Part shown: piece after piece, positions 22,757 through 31,916 of the stretch
Layout: each line of letters opens with the position of its first letter
Numbering within the stretch: position 1 is the stretch's first letter
NCBI GenBank assembly: GCA_019636175.1
Contig: JAHBYC010000021.1
Location: 1 to 49,413 of the forward strand
Direction of reading: 5' to 3'
Source of the DNA: Caulobacter sp.
Lineage (GTDB): Bacteria; Pseudomonadota; Alphaproteobacteria; Caulobacterales; Caulobacteraceae
Length of the DNA: 49,413 nucleotides
The notes under the pieces: generated by a model
What the model saw: the letters and a program-made list of their open reading frames with translations, nothing else
Databases searched by the model: none
Told to the model about the DNA's origin: nothing
Translations under genes and position numbers: made by a program

Positions 22757-23830
22757 ATGCCGCCGCTCCTTCTGCTGGATCAGGACAGACTGGCGCGGCT
22801 GGACGCGCTCGAGGACCCTGCCGCCTTCGCCCTGGCGCTGGGCGAGGCGCCGCCGGACTGGCCCCTGTCCGAACCGCTGTCCGAACCCCTGGGCGCCGCG
22901 CAGTTGGGTTGCTGGGTGCCGATGGAGGCCGGGCTTGAGCCGGACGGCTGGCGGATCAGGCTGGTCTGGGGCGGGCGGCGGCCTTTTTCCAGGCCCTTCA
23001 GTGACGAGGACCTGAACCTCTGGCGCCAGCGGCCGCTCGGCCGGCTGCTGCGGCCTTGGATCGACCTGGACGGCCTGATCGCCCGCGGCGAGGCTTTGGA
23101 TGCGCCGGAGCCGGCCGGGTTGATCTTTCACATCTCCCGATGCGGCTCGACCCTGCTGACCCGGATGCTGGGCGCGATGCAGGGGGTGGCCGTCCTGTCC
23201 GAACCTCCGCCCCTTGAGGCGATGATCGGCGCCGGACGGCGCGATCCCGGTCTGGACGAGGCGACGCAGATCCGCGCCATCCGCGCCATGGCGGCGCTGC
23301 TGGGCCGGCCCCGCGACGGCGAGGACCAGGGGGTGGTGATCAAGCTGGACAGCTGGAGCCTGCTGGACTTCGCCCTGCTGCGGCGGGCCTTCCCCGCGAC
23401 CCCCTGTGTGATCCTGCACCGCGACCCGGCCGCCGTGCTGGCCTCCCATGCCCGGCGGCGCGGGGTGCAGATGGTTCCAGGCCTGATCGACTGGCGATGC
23501 GAGCCCCCGGCAGGGTCCCTGAACGAACATGGCGCGCGGCTTCTGGGGGCCCTGTGCGAGGCGGCGGCGGCGGCCTCCGGGGAGGGCCGGGTGCTGGCCT
23601 ATGAGACCCTGGCCGCCATGGCGCCCGACGCGGTCGCGGGGCTGTTTGGCCTGTCGGCCTCGCCGGCCGACATCGTCGCGATGCAGGCGGCGCGGGCTCT
23701 CGACGCCAAGGCTCCGGACAGCCCGTTCAACCCTCGCCTCGCCGCCGGGGCCGAGGACGCCGATGCGGAAATGATCGCCATGGCCGACCGCTGGGCCCGC
23801 CCGGCCTGGCGGCGTCTGGCGGCGGGGTAG
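22757..23830 (+). CDS. Sulfotransferase-family protein
   Basis: 357 residues. FHISRCGSTLLTRML at 124-138 is the 5'-phosphosulfate-binding loop of PAPS-dependent sulfotransferases, and CVILHRDPAAVLASH near residue 220 is the 3'-phosphate-binding segment (family RDPxxxxxS). The first 115 residues are a separate region. It converges with the aspartyl beta-hydroxylase gene (7-base gap); the two families often occur together in Caulobacterales-type genomes, as far as I recall. The acceptor is unknown. The ribosome-binding site is weak. Confidence 0.8.
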   Translation: MPPLLLLDQDRLARLDALEDPAAFALALGEAPPDWPLSEPLSEPLGAAQLGCWVPMEAGLEPDGWRIRLVWGGRRPFSRPFSDEDLNLWRQRPLGRLLRPWIDLDGLIARGEALDAPEPAGLIFHISRCGSTLLTRMLGAMQGVAVLSEPPPLEAMIGAGRRDPGLDEATQIRAIRAMAALLGRPRDGEDQGVVIKLDSWSLLDFALLRRAFPATPCVILHRDPAAVLASHARRRGVQMVPGLIDWRCEPPAGSLNEHGARLLGALCEAAAAASGEGRVLAYETLAAMAPDAVAGLFGLSASPADIVAMQAARALDAKAPDSPFNPRLAAGAEDADAEMIAMADRWARPAWRRLAAG

Positions 23831-23837
23831 CTTCGGG

Positions 23838-24407
23838 TCAGGCCGGCGCGGCGGCGGCCTCGAACAGCGCGGTCAGCCAGGGATCGACGATCACGTCGAT
23901 GACCAGATGCACCCGGTCGATGTGGGCGCGGTTGTCGACCGAATGGGGCAGGTTGGCGTTGATGTACCAGCATTCCCCCGGGGCCATGGTCAGCACCTCG
24001 CCGTTGTGGCGGAAGACCACGTCCGGATCGGTGATCACCGGCACATGCAGCCGGGCCAGACCCTGTTCGAAGCAGAGGTCGTCGTCGGAATGTTCGCGAA
24101 TGCTGGACCCGGCCTTGAGGCGCAGCAGCCGGGCCAGTTCCAGCGGCGCCCCGAAGGCGGCGAGAACGGCGCGGCAGGCCGGGGAGGCGGCCAGGGTCGG
24201 GGTGTCGGCGCAGGGCCGCTCGCCGCTGAAGTCGGGAAACAGCCAGCCGTCGCGGCCGTTCGGCGCGCGCAGGGCGACCCCGTCCCAGTCGCCGTCATAG
24301 TCGCGGGTGTTGTAGTGGGGGACCCAGGCCGCGTCCGGCAGGGCCAGGACCTCGGCGCGCAGGGCCTCGGCGTCGAAGGTCAGCGGCAGTTTCAGACGAG
24401 TCAGCAC
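23838..24407 (-). CDS. Aspartyl/asparaginyl beta-hydroxylase-like oxygenase
   Basis: 189 residues from a GTG at 24407 with GGGGG 7 bases upstream; the frame is open much further back, but only as antisense/shadow sequence of dnaE2. The double-stranded beta-helix shows IREHSDDD (His106), LHVPVITDPDVVF, MAPGECWYIN and NLPHSVDNR (His155), followed by RVHLVIDVIVDPWL. His106 and His155 are the expected iron ligands of this 2-oxoglutarate-dependent family. The substrate is unknown; pairing with the sulfotransferase suggests modification of a peptide or secreted molecule. Confidence 0.83.
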   Translation of the reverse strand: MLTRLKLPLTFDAEALRAEVLALPDAAWVPHYNTRDYDGDWDGVALRAPNGRDGWLFPDFSGERPCADTPTLAASPACRAVLAAFGAPLELARLLRLKAGSSIREHSDDDLCFEQGLARLHVPVITDPDVVFRHNGEVLTMAPGECWYINANLPHSVDNRAHIDRVHLVIDVIVDPWLTALFEAAAAPA

Positions 24408-24490
24408 TTCAAAGCCCCCGGACGTCGCAACCAGAGCAGAACAACCGCAGGATGCCAAGGGTGCGGTCCGACCCTGGCCGCGACGGCGGC

Positions 24491-27400
24491 TCAGTGAAAG
24501 TCCCGGCTCTTCGGCAGAACCCTGACATTGCGGGGATGGCTGTGGCGCGGCGCCTCGCCCCGGCCGGGGGCGCTGCTGGCGGCCTCGTCGCCATGGGCCG
24601 GCACGGTGCGCAGGGGGCCGTCGGAGAGGAGGGCCAGACTCCAGCTCCAGTCCTCGATGGTCTCGGCGACCAGATGGGTCACCCCCTCGGCCCGCTGCAG
24701 CCTGCCGCGCACCAGGATCATTCGTGAGCTCATGATCACCGGCCGGAACTGGTCGAACACCTTGGGCCAGACGACGACATTGGCCACCCCGGTCTCGTCC
24801 TCCAGGGTGATGAAACAGACCCCCTTGGCGGTACCCGGCCGCTGGCGCACCAGCACCACCCCGCCCACGGCGGTGCGGCGATTGGCCGGATCGGTGTTCA
24901 CCCGTTCGGCGGCGACGGCCCCGGCCCTGGCCAGCCGCTCGCGCAGGAAGCTGACCGGATGGGCCTTCAGCGACAGCCGCAGGGTCTCGTAGTCGCCGAC
25001 CACCTCTTCCGACAGGGCCGGGGCCGGCAGGGCGGCGGGGGGCGGACCGTCGGCCTCCTCCAGCCCCGCCCCGGCGAACAGCGGCAGCGGCGCGTTGCGC
25101 GGCAGACCTCTGGCGGCCCAAAGTCCCCCGCGCCGCGACAGGTCCAGGGAGGACAGGGCGTCGGCGGCGGCCAGCATCTCCAGGGCCTTGGCCGGCAGGC
25201 CGGCGCGGCGGCGCAGATCGTCCAGGCTGGTGAAGGCGCCGGCCTGGCGCACCTCCGCCAGGGTCTCGGCCCAGGCCGACCGGAAGCCGTCGATCTGGCG
25301 CAGGCCCAGCCGCAAGGCCCCCGGCCGCCCCGGCGCCGCGTCCTCCAGGGTGCAGTCCCAGTCGCTGGCGTTGATGTCGGGCGCCCGCACCTCGACCCCA
25401 TGCTCCCGGGCGTCGCGGACCAGCTGGGCCGGGGCGTAGAAGCCCATCGGCTGGCTGTTGAGCAGGGCGGCGCAGAACACCTCGGGATGGAAGCATTTCA
25501 TCCAGGCCGAGACATAGACCAGCAGGGCGAAGGAGGCGGCGTGGCTCTCGGGAAAGCCGTATTCGCCAAAGCCCTTGATCTGGTTGAAGCAGTCGTCGGC
25601 GAACTGCGGGTCATAGCCCCGCGCCTTCATCCGCCCGGCCAGCATCTCCTCGTAGTTTCCGATGGTTCCGTTGTGGCGGAAGGTGGCCATGGCCCGGCGC
25701 AGACCATTGGCCTCGTCGCCGGTGAACTCGGCCGCCTCCATGGCGATCCGCATCGCCTGTTCCTGGAACAGCGGCACCCCCATGGTCTTGGCCAGGATGT
25801 TCTTCAGCTCGTCGGGGGGATGCGGCGGGGCCGGCTTTGGAAAGTCGATCTCATAGGTCAGGCCCTTTTCCTCGGCCTCGCGTCTGGCCGCCCGCGCCGA
25901 CAGATAGGGATGGACCATATTGCCCTGGATCGGCCCCGGCCGGACGATCGCCACCTCGACCACCAGGTCATAGAAGACCCGCGGCCGCAGCCGGGGCAGC
26001 ATGGCCATCTGGGCCCGGCTCTCGACCTGGAAGACGCCCACCGAGTCGGCGCGGCAGAGCATGTCATAGACCGGCGCCTCCATGTCCTTGCGCAGGAACA
26101 CCCGGGCCAGGTCCCAGGTCTCGCCATAGTGGCGGGCGATCAGGTTGAAGCCCTTCTGGATCGCGGTCAGCATGCCCAGGGCCAGCACATCGACCTTCAT
26201 GATCTTCAGTTCGTCGATGTCGTCCTTGTCCCATTCGATGAAGGTGCGGTCCTCCATCGCCGCATTGCCCACCGGGACCATCTCCACCAGCGGGCCCTGG
26301 GTCAGCACGAAGCCGCCGACATGCTGCGACAGATGGCGGGGAAAGCCGATCAGCTCGCGGGTCAGATTGAGGGCCAGGGCCAGGCGCGGGTCCTCCCTGG
26401 CCAGGCCGGCCCGGTCGACATGGCCGTCCTCGACCCCCTCGCCCCATGAACCCCAGACGGTGCCGGCCAGGGAGCCGGTGACATCCTCGGTCAGGCCCAG
26501 CGCCTTGCCCACCTCGCGGATCGCCGAACGGGGGCGGTAGTGGATGACGGTGGCGCAGATCGCCGCCCGGGCCCGGCCATAGCGGTGATAGATGTACTGG
26601 ATCACCTCCTCGCGACGGGCGTGCTCGAAGTCGACGTCGATATCCGGCGGCTCGTCCCGCTCCGAGGAGATGAAGCGCTCGAACAGCAGCGACTGGCCGA
26701 CCGGATCGACCGAGGTGATCCCGAGGCAGAAACAGACCACCGAATTGGCCGCCGAGCCGCGTCCCTGACAGAGGATGCCCTGGCGGCGGGCCCATCGGAC
26801 CACGTCGTGGACGGTCAGGAAGTAGTGCGGATAGTTGCGCTCCGCGATCAGCTTCAGCTCCTTGTCGATGGTCGCGGCCACCTCGCACGGAACCCCGTGC
26901 GGATAGCGCCAGGCGGCGCCCTCGCGGGTCAGATCGGTCAGATGCTGCTGGGCGCTCTTGCCCGCCGGCACCGGCTCGTCGGGATAGTGGTAGGACAGCT
27001 CGTCCAGCGAGAAGCCACAGGCCTCGACGATCTCCCTGCCCCGGGCCAGGGCCCGCTCGTGACCGGCGAACAGCCGCGCCATCTCGGCCGGGGCCTTGAG
27101 GTGCCGCTCGGCGTTGGCCTGCAGGCGAAAGCCGGCGGCGTCGATCGTCGCGCCCTCGCGGATACAGGCCAGGACATCCTGCAGCGGGCGGCGGTCGTGA
27201 TGGTGATAGAGGGCGGCGTTGGTGGCGATCATCGGCGCCCCGGCGGCCTCGGCCAGCCGCGACAGATGCGACAGCCGGGCCCGGTCGCGACCGTCGCACA
27301 GGGGGTTGGCCCCCAGGTAGAGCCGCTCCGGCCAGGCCCGCGCCCAGCGTCGCAGCCGGGCGCCGAAGGTCGCCTCGATCACCCGCGGCGCCGGGACGAT

Positions 27401-27790
27401 GGCGACCAGTCCCTCGCCATGCGCCAGGGCCTGGTCGAAGCTCAGCCGGCACTGGCCCTTGATGGTGCGGTCGCCATGATCGTCGCCCAGCACCTCGCTC
27501 TTGCCCAGAGACAGCAGCCGGCACAGGCGGCCATAGGCGGCGCGGTCGCGCGGATAGACGATCAGCTGGGTCTCGTCCTCGAACACCAGCCGCGCCCCGA
27601 CCAGCAGCCGCATCCCCACGCGTTTGGCCTCGCGATGGGCCCGCACCACCCCGGCCAGGGTGTTGCGGTCGGCGATGCCGATGGCGCTCATGCCCAGACG
27701 CTGCGCCTGGGCGATCATCTCCCCGGGATGCGACCCGCCCTCCAGGAATGAGAAGTTGCTGACCGCGTCGAGCTCGGCGTAGGCGGTCAC
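24491..27790 (-). CDS. dnaE2: Error-prone DNA polymerase III alpha subunit
   Basis: 1099 residues from GTG, overlapping the imuB stop (GTGA). The N-terminal PHP domain is visible ([20 protein letters not shown]). The polymerase core has [16 protein letters not shown], where D383, D385 and D387 include the palm aspartates, and [19 protein letters not shown] with the third carboxylate. The C-terminal OB region contains [20 protein letters not shown]. DnaE2 performs SOS-induced translesion synthesis together with ImuA and ImuB. The short tail lacks a visible beta-clamp motif, which ImuB normally supplies. Confidence 0.95.
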   Translation of the reverse strand: MTAYAELDAVSNFSFLEGGSHPGEMIAQAQRLGMSAIGIADRNTLAGVVRAHREAKRVGMRLLVGARLVFEDETQLIVYPRDRAAYGRLCRLLSLGKSEVLGDDHGDRTIKGQCRLSFDQALAHGEGLVAIVPAPRVIEATFGARLRRWARAWPERLYLGANPLCDGRDRARLSHLSRLAEAAGAPMIATNAALYHHHDRRPLQDVLACIREGATIDAAGFRLQANAERHLKAPAEMARLFAGHERALARGREIVEACGFSLDELSYHYPDEPVPAGKSAQQHLTDLTREGAAWRYPHGVPCEVAATIDKELKLIAERNYPHYFLTVHDVVRWARRQGILCQGRGSAANSVVCFCLGITSVDPVGQSLLFERFISSERDEPPDIDVDFEHARREEVIQYIYHRYGRARAAICATVIHYRPRSAIREVGKALGLTEDVTGSLAGTVWGSWGEGVEDGHVDRAGLAREDPRLALALNLTRELIGFPRHLSQHVGGFVLTQGPLVEMVPVGNAAMEDRTFIEWDKDDIDELKIMKVDVLALGMLTAIQKGFNLIARHYGETWDLARVFLRKDMEAPVYDMLCRADSVGVFQVESRAQMAMLPRLRPRVFYDLVVEVAIVRPGPIQGNMVHPYLSARAARREAEEKGLTYEIDFPKPAPPHPPDELKNILAKTMGVPLFQEQAMRIAMEAAEFTGDEANGLRRAMATFRHNGTIGNYEEMLAGRMKARGYDPQFADDCFNQIKGFGEYGFPESHAASFALLVYVSAWMKCFHPEVFCAALLNSQPMGFYAPAQLVRDAREHGVEVRAPDINASDWDCTLEDAAPGRPGALRLGLRQIDGFRSAWAETLAEVRQAGAFTSLDDLRRRAGLPAKALEMLAAADALSSLDLSRRGGLWAARGLPRNAPLPLFAGAGLEEADGPPPAALPAPALSEEVVGDYETLRLSLKAHPVSFLRERLARAGAVAAERVNTDPANRRTAVGGVVLVRQRPGTAKGVCFITLEDETGVANVVVWPKVFDQFRPVIMSSRMILVRGRLQRAEGVTHLVAETIEDWSWSLALLSDGPLRTVPAHGDEAASSAPGRGEAPRHSHPRNVRVLPKSRDFH

Positions 27791-29391
27791 GCGAACACCC
27801 CGTGCATCCACCACTCCGGGGGAAAGCTGACCAGTTCGGTCGCGCCGTCCACGTCCTGCTGTTCGCGCTGGTCCTCGCGGCCATAGAGGCCCTCGCGGAA
27901 CAGCCAGTAGCGGCGGCCTTCCCCGTCCTCGACGCGGTAGTAGTCGCGGGTGCGGGCCGGTTTGTTGCGGCGCGTGGGTCGCCACCATTCGGCCGACAGC
28001 CGCTCGGGCCCCTGGGCGCGGACCACGCGGTGGGTCACCCGTCGCCAGGTGAAGCGGGCCGGCGGGCCGTCGGGCAGGCCGGCCAGGGCGGTGACCGGCT
28101 CGGGCGGATCGAGCAGCAGCAACGGCCGGTCCGGCAGGCCGGGGGCCTCGCGCGCCGGCGGCGGGGCGCCCTCGCCGGCCGGGCGGCGGCCCTGGCTGCG
28201 CTCGGGCAGCCAGCTCTGCCGACCCTCCAGGTGATAGACCGCCGCCTCGCCCAGCCGCGCCCCCAGCCGGTCCAGCAGACCCGCCAGGGCCAGGGCCTGG
28301 TCGCCGTCCAGCCCCCGGTCGAGATCGGACTGCACCGGGTTCAGCGGCTCGGCCACCTCGGCGCTGAGCATCATAGCGTCGACGCCAAATCCCAGGTCGA
28401 GATGCTCCAGCCCCCGTTCCTTCAGCACCTTCGCCAGATGGCCGGCCCTGGCCGAGGGCTGGCTGAGCGACACGGTCAGGGTGGTGGCGCGGCCATCGAC
28501 GCGAAACCCGGTCAGGGCCAGCCGCCGGGCGCCCTGGCCATCCCGTTCCAGGGCCTCGGCCAGGGAGGGGGCCAGGTCGTTCAGCACCGTCTCGACGCCG
28601 GCGCTGTCGATCACCGGCTCGAGGAAATTGCGCCATACCCGCCAGGCCGGCGGCGGGCGCACGGCCTCGAGGATCTCCGGCTCCACCCCCAGGGCCTGGT
28701 CCAGCCGCCGCACCAGGGTCAGGCCGGCCTCGCCGCGAAACCGCCGCGCCAGCCCCGCCCGCGGCAGGGCCAGCAGATTGCCGATGGTGCGCAGGCCAAA
28801 GCGGCTCAACAGCTTGACGTCCTCCGGCGCCAGCCGCAGGGCCGGAACCGGCAGGGGACCGAGCGCCTCGCGGGTCTTTCCCGGCGGGGCGATGCGGCGC
28901 TGCTTGCCGAACCGCGCCAGGGCCCAGGCGGCGCCGGCGGTGTCGGCCATGGCCAGGCGGGCGGGAATGTCGGCCTCCGCCAGCCGCCGGGTCATGTCGG
29001 TCAGCAGGGCGACCTCGCCGCCGAACAGGTGCGCGCCCCCGGTCATGTCGATCAGCAGCCCCTCGCGGCCGGGACTGGCCGCGTCCATGGCCACGCAGGG
29101 GGAATAGCGCTCGGCCCACAGGGCCAGGGCCTTCAGGGCCTCGGCGTCCCGCTCGGGTTCGGCGGGGGCGGTGACCAGGTCCGGGCTGGCGGCGCGGGCG
29201 TCGGCGTGGGCCTGGCCCATGGCGTGGCCCAGCCTGCGGGCCGCCGCATTGGTCGCCGACAGGGTCAGGCCCCGGGCGCCGCGCTCGACCAGGGCGAAGG
29301 CCGTTCCCTCAGGCGGCGGCGACCGTCCGGCCTTGCGGGACCAGACCGTGATCGGCCAGTCCGGCAGCCAGACGGAAACGATGCGTTTCAT
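27787..29391 (-). CDS. imuB: ImuB, inactive Y-family polymerase-like mutasome protein
   Basis: 534 residues. It starts [19 protein letters not shown], where active Y-family enzymes would have a catalytic aspartate, and [14 protein letters not shown] lacks the Ser-x-Asp-Glu pair, so it should be catalytically dead, as known for ImuB. Helix-hairpin-helix-like [20 protein letters not shown] follows. ImuB links DnaE2 to the beta clamp and to ImuA. Its start lies 83 bases inside the end of imuA, in another frame, and its end overlaps dnaE2, so the three genes form one operon. Confidence 0.93.
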   Translation of the reverse strand: MKRIVSVWLPDWPITVWSRKAGRSPPPEGTAFALVERGARGLTLSATNAAARRLGHAMGQAHADARAASPDLVTAPAEPERDAEALKALALWAERYSPCVAMDAASPGREGLLIDMTGGAHLFGGEVALLTDMTRRLAEADIPARLAMADTAGAAWALARFGKQRRIAPPGKTREALGPLPVPALRLAPEDVKLLSRFGLRTIGNLLALPRAGLARRFRGEAGLTLVRRLDQALGVEPEILEAVRPPPAWRVWRNFLEPVIDSAGVETVLNDLAPSLAEALERDGQGARRLALTGFRVDGRATTLTVSLSQPSARAGHLAKVLKERGLEHLDLGFGVDAMMLSAEVAEPLNPVQSDLDRGLDGDQALALAGLLDRLGARLGEAAVYHLEGRQSWLPERSQGRRPAGEGAPPPAREAPGLPDRPLLLLDPPEPVTALAGLPDGPPARFTWRRVTHRVVRAQGPERLSAEWWRPTRRNKPARTRDYYRVEDGEGRRYWLFREGLYGREDQREQQDVDGATELVSFPPEWWMHGVFA

Positions 29392-29986
29392 CGTCCCACT
29401 CCACCAGCCATTCGCCGGGCGGTTCGCCCCGGCTGCGGGTCAGGGCGAGGCTGAGCCGCGGCGCGCCCGGAGCCAGATCGTCATCGGGATGCGGCGCCGA
29501 GGGGGCGCTGCGGACCCGCCACCGGCGCCGGGCGGCGCTGATGTCCCTCGCCGCCGCCGTGCGCAGCAGCAGACAGGGGGCCGCCGCCTCCCGCGCCGCC
29601 AGGTCCAGCCGCCGGCTGGCCAGCAGGCTGACCGCGTCCACCGCCGCCACCGCCCCGGCCACGGCCCGCGACTTGAGAACCTCCTCCAGCGCCCACAGGA
29701 TCTCGCCCTCCTTGCGGGTCTCGACCAGCAGCAGCCGCCCGTCGGCCAGTCCCAGGCCCTTCAGGCCATCGCGAAACCAGCCGCCATGCTCGCGGACCCA
29801 GGGCCGGGGCGCCGCCAGAACCACGGGTCTGGGATCATCCTGCGCCGCCCGCGTCAGGGCGAAGGCCACGGCGCCGGCGCGCCCGGTCACACCCTCGCCC
29901 CAGGCCTCCTCCAGCCCCAGCCGCCCGGCGCGAGGCGTCGTCAGCGGGCTGGCGTCTGGTTCATGGACGGGGTCGGGCGAGAACAT
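29309..29986 (-). CDS. imuA: ImuA, SOS mutasome protein (RecA-like fold)
   Basis: 225 residues from the ATG at 29986. The sequence fits ImuA: RLGLEEAWGEGVTGRAGAVA near the start, LLLVETRKEGEILWALEEVL and AAVDAVSLLASRRLDLAARE in the RecA-like part. The LexA box ends only two bases upstream of the ATG, leaving no room for a ribosome-binding site, so the transcript may be leaderless. A longer frame reaching 30073 would cover the LexA box and is rejected. Confidence 0.88.
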   Translation of the reverse strand: MFSPDPVHEPDASPLTTPRAGRLGLEEAWGEGVTGRAGAVAFALTRAAQDDPRPVVLAAPRPWVREHGGWFRDGLKGLGLADGRLLLVETRKEGEILWALEEVLKSRAVAGAVAAVDAVSLLASRRLDLAAREAAAPCLLLRTAAARDISAARRRWRVRSAPSAPHPDDDLAPGAPRLSLALTRSRGEPPGEWLVEWDDETHRFRLAAGLADHGLVPQGRTVAAA

Positions 29987-29988
29987 GA

Positions 29989-30003
29989 GTTCATGTTTTG
30001 TTC
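29989..30003 (-). promoter_or_regulatory. LexA box (SOS operator)
   Basis: On the minus strand this reads GAAC AAAACAT GAAC (plus strand GTTC-N7-GTTC), the exact alphaproteobacterial LexA motif, directly before imuA. Confidence 0.92.
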
Positions 30004-30078
30004 TATTTTGGAAAAGAGTCAAGGCGCTGAAATCGCACCGGGTTCCGCCCGCGAAACCAGCATTGCCTTTCAAACTTC

Positions 30079-30108
30079 CGTCACCCCCGGACTTGTTCCG
30101 GGGTGACG
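30079..30108. repeat. Hairpin-forming intergenic repeat, possible terminator
   Basis: CGTCACCCCCGGA, loop CTTGT, then TCCGGGGTGACG make a 12-bp stem with one bulged base, just downstream of the alpha/beta hydrolase stop on the minus strand. The same ACTTGTTCCGG core recurs at 31691-31702. There is no T-run, so termination would be non-classical. Confidence 0.6.
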
Positions 30109-30140
30109 GTGGAGGGGAGAGGGCCCTTCCGCCTATCCCC

Positions 30141-31091
30141 CTATGGCCAGGTCGCCAGGATCGCCCGCAGCGCCGCGACCGTGGCCAGGGGCTGGTCGAT
30201 CATCACATGGTGATCGGCGTCGGGAATCGAGAATTTGACGATGTCGTCCGGCAGCTCGCGCAGCATGTAGTCCAGGGTCTCGCGGCTCATCAGCTTGGAG
30301 CGCTCGCCCCAGACCAGGGCCAGCGGACACTTCACCTGCGACAGAAGCTGGCCCAGCGGCGGCATGACGAAGTTGCCCCACAGGCCCGGATCGAACTTCC
30401 AGGTCAGACCCTCGCCCGACCCGTCCTCCATCGGCGCGGTCTTCAGCGAATGGCGGGCGATATAGTCGGCGACATAGAGGTTCTCGCAGGTCTGCGGCGG
30501 CGCCAGCCGGAAACGGGCCAGGGCGGCGGTCAGGTCGGGATAGACCCGGTTGCCGTGCTCGCGGCGGGGCGGTCCCTTCCACTGTCGCTCGGGCGGATGG
30601 ATGGTGGAGTCCAGCATCACCACCCCCTTCATCCGCTCGGCGTGATGCACCGCGCAGTAGAGGGTCGGAAAGCCGCCGAAGCTGTGGCCGACGACGATGG
30701 CCTTCTGTCCGTCGGCCTCCAGCTCCGCCGCCTCGATGGCGGCGAAGATCTCGGCGGCGAAGATGTCGGCGTCATAGGCCGGGCGCCAGTCGCTGCCGCC
30801 CATCCCCGACCAGCTGATCGCCGCCACCCGGTAGTCGTCGGCCAGCAGCGGGGCGATGAAGCTCCACCAGTCGGCATGGGCCCCGTTGCCGTGCAGCAGC
30901 AACACGCCGGGCTTGCCGACCTCGCCCCAGGTCAGCAGTTCGACCTTCGCCCCCTCGACGGTGACGAAACCCCGCTCCGGCGCGCGGGCCAGGGCCTGGT
31001 CGAACCAGAGCGGAGCGGGCGGTTTCTCGCCGAGGAAGGGCGCCAGGGGCGGCGGAACCTCCGGCCAGGACGAGGGGTGATCGTCAGGCAT
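30141..31091 (-). CDS. Alpha/beta-fold hydrolase
   Basis: 316 residues. The fold is shown by [14 protein letters not shown] (oxyanion region), VVGHSFGG with nucleophile Ser137, ALVWGERS (the acid strand) and [12 protein letters not shown] with the catalytic histidine at 294 or 295. The substrate is unknown. Its start overlaps the end of the thioesterase gene by 8 bases, so the two are co-expressed and may act on related esters or thioesters. Confidence 0.88.
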   Translation of the reverse strand: MPDDHPSSWPEVPPPLAPFLGEKPPAPLWFDQALARAPERGFVTVEGAKVELLTWGEVGKPGVLLLHGNGAHADWWSFIAPLLADDYRVAAISWSGMGGSDWRPAYDADIFAAEIFAAIEAAELEADGQKAIVVGHSFGGFPTLYCAVHHAERMKGVVMLDSTIHPPERQWKGPPRREHGNRVYPDLTAALARFRLAPPQTCENLYVADYIARHSLKTAPMEDGSGEGLTWKFDPGLWGNFVMPPLGQLLSQVKCPLALVWGERSKLMSRETLDYMLRELPDDIVKFSIPDADHHVMIDQPLATVAALRAILATWP

Positions 31092-31560
31092 CGGCGGTCT
31101 CTTTGAAGGCTTTCTCGCCGGGCCGCGGCGGACGGGGGCCGATGGCCTTGAACACCCCGACGCCGGTCATGATCAGCCGGTCGCCCGACCAGATCCTGCC
31201 GCGCACGGTGAAGACGTCGTCCTCCTCGGCGATCAGCTCGGCCCGTCCCTCGATCCAGTCGCCCAGCTTGCCGCCGGACAGGAAGTCGCAGGTCAGCCGC
31301 ACCGTCACCCAGTAGTGGCTGCGGGCCACGCTGATCACCCGGCCCCAGGCCATGTCGGCGAAGCTCATCAGCATGCCGCCGTGACAGTTGGCCATGCCGT
31401 TGGTGTGGTGCTCCTCGACCCGGAAGGCCAGGGTCGCGCCCTCATCGTCGTATTTCTCGTAGAGCGGCCCGATCTGGCGGCCGAAGCCGCGGGTCCAGTT
31501 GAGAATCTTGTAGCCATCGGGGATGGCGGCGGTCTGGGCGTCTGTCAGGTCATCGGACAT
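31084..31560 (-). CDS. PaaI-family hotdog thioesterase
   Basis: 158 residues. The hotdog signature is [16 protein letters not shown] (family HGG...l.D.a.g), followed by [20 protein letters not shown]. PaaI-like enzymes cleave acyl-CoA thioesters in the cytoplasm. It is the first gene of a two-gene leftward unit with the alpha/beta hydrolase. Confidence 0.88.
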   Translation of the reverse strand: MSDDLTDAQTAAIPDGYKILNWTRGFGRQIGPLYEKYDDEGATLAFRVEEHHTNGMANCHGGMLMSFADMAWGRVISVARSHYWVTVRLTCDFLSGGKLGDWIEGRAELIAEEDDVFTVRGRIWSGDRLIMTGVGVFKAIGPRPPRPGEKAFKETADA

Positions 31561-31916
31561 GGCAGAAGTCTAACGGGCGTTTGAATGGGCGGGAAGCGCG
31601 ACGTTGCGGAAGGCGCCCTCTCTCCCCCCCCCCCGTCACCCCTTCCCCCTCCCGTCACCCCTTCCCCCTCTCCCTCTCCCGTCACCCCCGGGACTTGTTC
31701 CGGGGGCCCATACGCGCGGGATTTTCAGGACGGTCACAGCTGTCAGCCGCCAACTTTCCACCGCTTGCGACAATGGCCCCCCGGAATAAATCCGGGGGTG
31801 AGGGTTGGGTGAGGCGGATGGCGGGGCCCTCGCGTTGTATCCTCACCCCCCACCCCTAGCCCTCACCGGCCTCAGGGCATAAAAGGCCCCTCCACACAGT
31901 TTCCCGGGAGCGCCCC
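31561..31916. repeat. Repeat-rich intergenic segment
   Basis: No gene is seen. It contains a C-tract near 31624, two exact copies of a 19-base unit CCCGTCACCCCTTCCCCCT (31632-31650 and 31651-31669) with the start of a third at 31678, and two palindromes: CCCCCGGGA/TCCGGGGG (31685-31706) and CCCCCGGA/TCCGGGGG around ATAAA (31778-31798). Short C-rich open frames here are composition artefacts. Confidence 0.7.

Noticed and set aside
24491-29119. Extending dnaE2 upstream to a 1542-residue protein
   Set aside because: The extra 443 codons are out-of-frame sequence of imuB; the PHP domain begins right at the GTG overlapping the imuB stop.
31632-31695. Tandem units before mmsA as a CRISPR array
   Set aside because: Units are 19 bases, directly adjacent without unique spacers, and there are no cas genes.
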